Origin: Frankia sp. R82
GTDB taxonomy: Bacteria; Actinomycetota; Actinomycetes; Frankiales; Frankiaceae
Assembly (NCBI RefSeq): GCF_023716925.1
Contig: NZ_JAMQQG010000296.1
Span: 1-32,910 of the forward strand
Direction: 5' to 3'
Length of the DNA: 32,910 nt
The first letter of the stretch is position 1. Each line of letters opens with the position of its first letter. Below, in pieces: positions 32,837 to 32,910 of this stretch. Position numbers and translations under genes: made by a program. The notes under the pieces are model-generated. The model made no database searches. It saw only the letters and a list, made by a program, of their open reading frames with translations, and was not told the DNA's origin.

Positions 32837-32910
32837 GCAGTTCCCGCAGTTCCCGCAGTTCCCGCAGTTCCCGCAGTTCCCGCAGTTCCCGCAGTTCCCG
32901 CAGTTCCCGC
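32837..32910. repeat. 9-bp tandem array at the right edge
   Basis: gcagttccc repeated eight times without variation, plus two further bases where the window ends; the array probably continues. Translated on either strand it would give tripeptide runs (for example AVP), but no start, stop or other coding signal is visible. Confidence 0.97.

Noticed and set aside
32837-32910. CRISPR array at the right edge
   Set aside because: The units are contiguous 9-mers without spacers; no cas gene is present.

Overview
This is high-GC DNA (very strong G/C at third codon positions, many GTG starts, several genes apparently without a leader) from an actinomycete. A Frankia-like or related genome is my best guess, from the gene mix and the many short tandem repeats, but the sequence alone does not fix the genus. 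I see no tRNA, rRNA, CRISPR array, transposase, integrase or phage genes. Most of the window is chromosomal housekeeping and regulation, with a few unusual proteins.

Layout. 1-8100: cobalamin synthesis and gene debris. A cobG fragment runs off the left edge on the minus strand, followed by a split-barrel flavin/F420-type protein, two N-terminally truncated GNAT remnants around a small methyltransferase, and a mycothiol-dependent maleylpyruvate isomerase-like protein. A cobalamin riboswitch then precedes cobN. 8375-11212: a response-regulator-like protein whose receiver domain is split by a ~130-residue insert and lacks the phosphorylation residues; an aldo/keto reductase translationally coupled to a MerR-family regulator with a textbook 19-bp-spacer operator; and a small excisionase-like HTH protein. 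11495-15325: TerD; a DsbA-fold protein; a YkvA/DUF1232 membrane protein; and a metallophosphoesterase-phosphopantetheinyl transferase pair equivalent to mycobacterial PptH-PptT. 15530-19388: a MarR regulator divergent from an FUSC-type membrane protein, whose stop codon overlaps that of a convergent arginine-deiminase-fold protein that has lost key catalytic residues. 19947-23805: a DUF456 membrane protein (probable ATT start), a WYL regulator, a membrane-anchored pentapeptide-repeat protein and another split-barrel protein. 24214-26740: an EmrB/QacA-type MFS exporter and a TetR regulator. 27086-32754: a FolD paralogue lacking the catalytic lysine, a membrane diguanylate cyclase, bioA and a rhomboid protease. 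The right edge is a 9-bp tandem repeat.

How genes work together. cobG and cobN belong to aerobic cobalamin synthesis, with cobN under B12 feedback. The MerR-AKR pair looks like an autoregulated electrophile/aldehyde response. PptH-PptT would add and remove phosphopantetheine on carrier proteins. MarR-FUSC and MFS-TetR are two regulator-exporter pairs.

The most unusual signals are the three proteins that keep a known fold but lose its chemistry (split pseudo-receiver, ADI-fold protein, lysine-less FolD), the likely ATT start, and at least ten tandem repeats with different unit lengths (9-25 bp) concentrated at gene ends, linkers and promoters. I did not find a clear multi-gene system of a new type.
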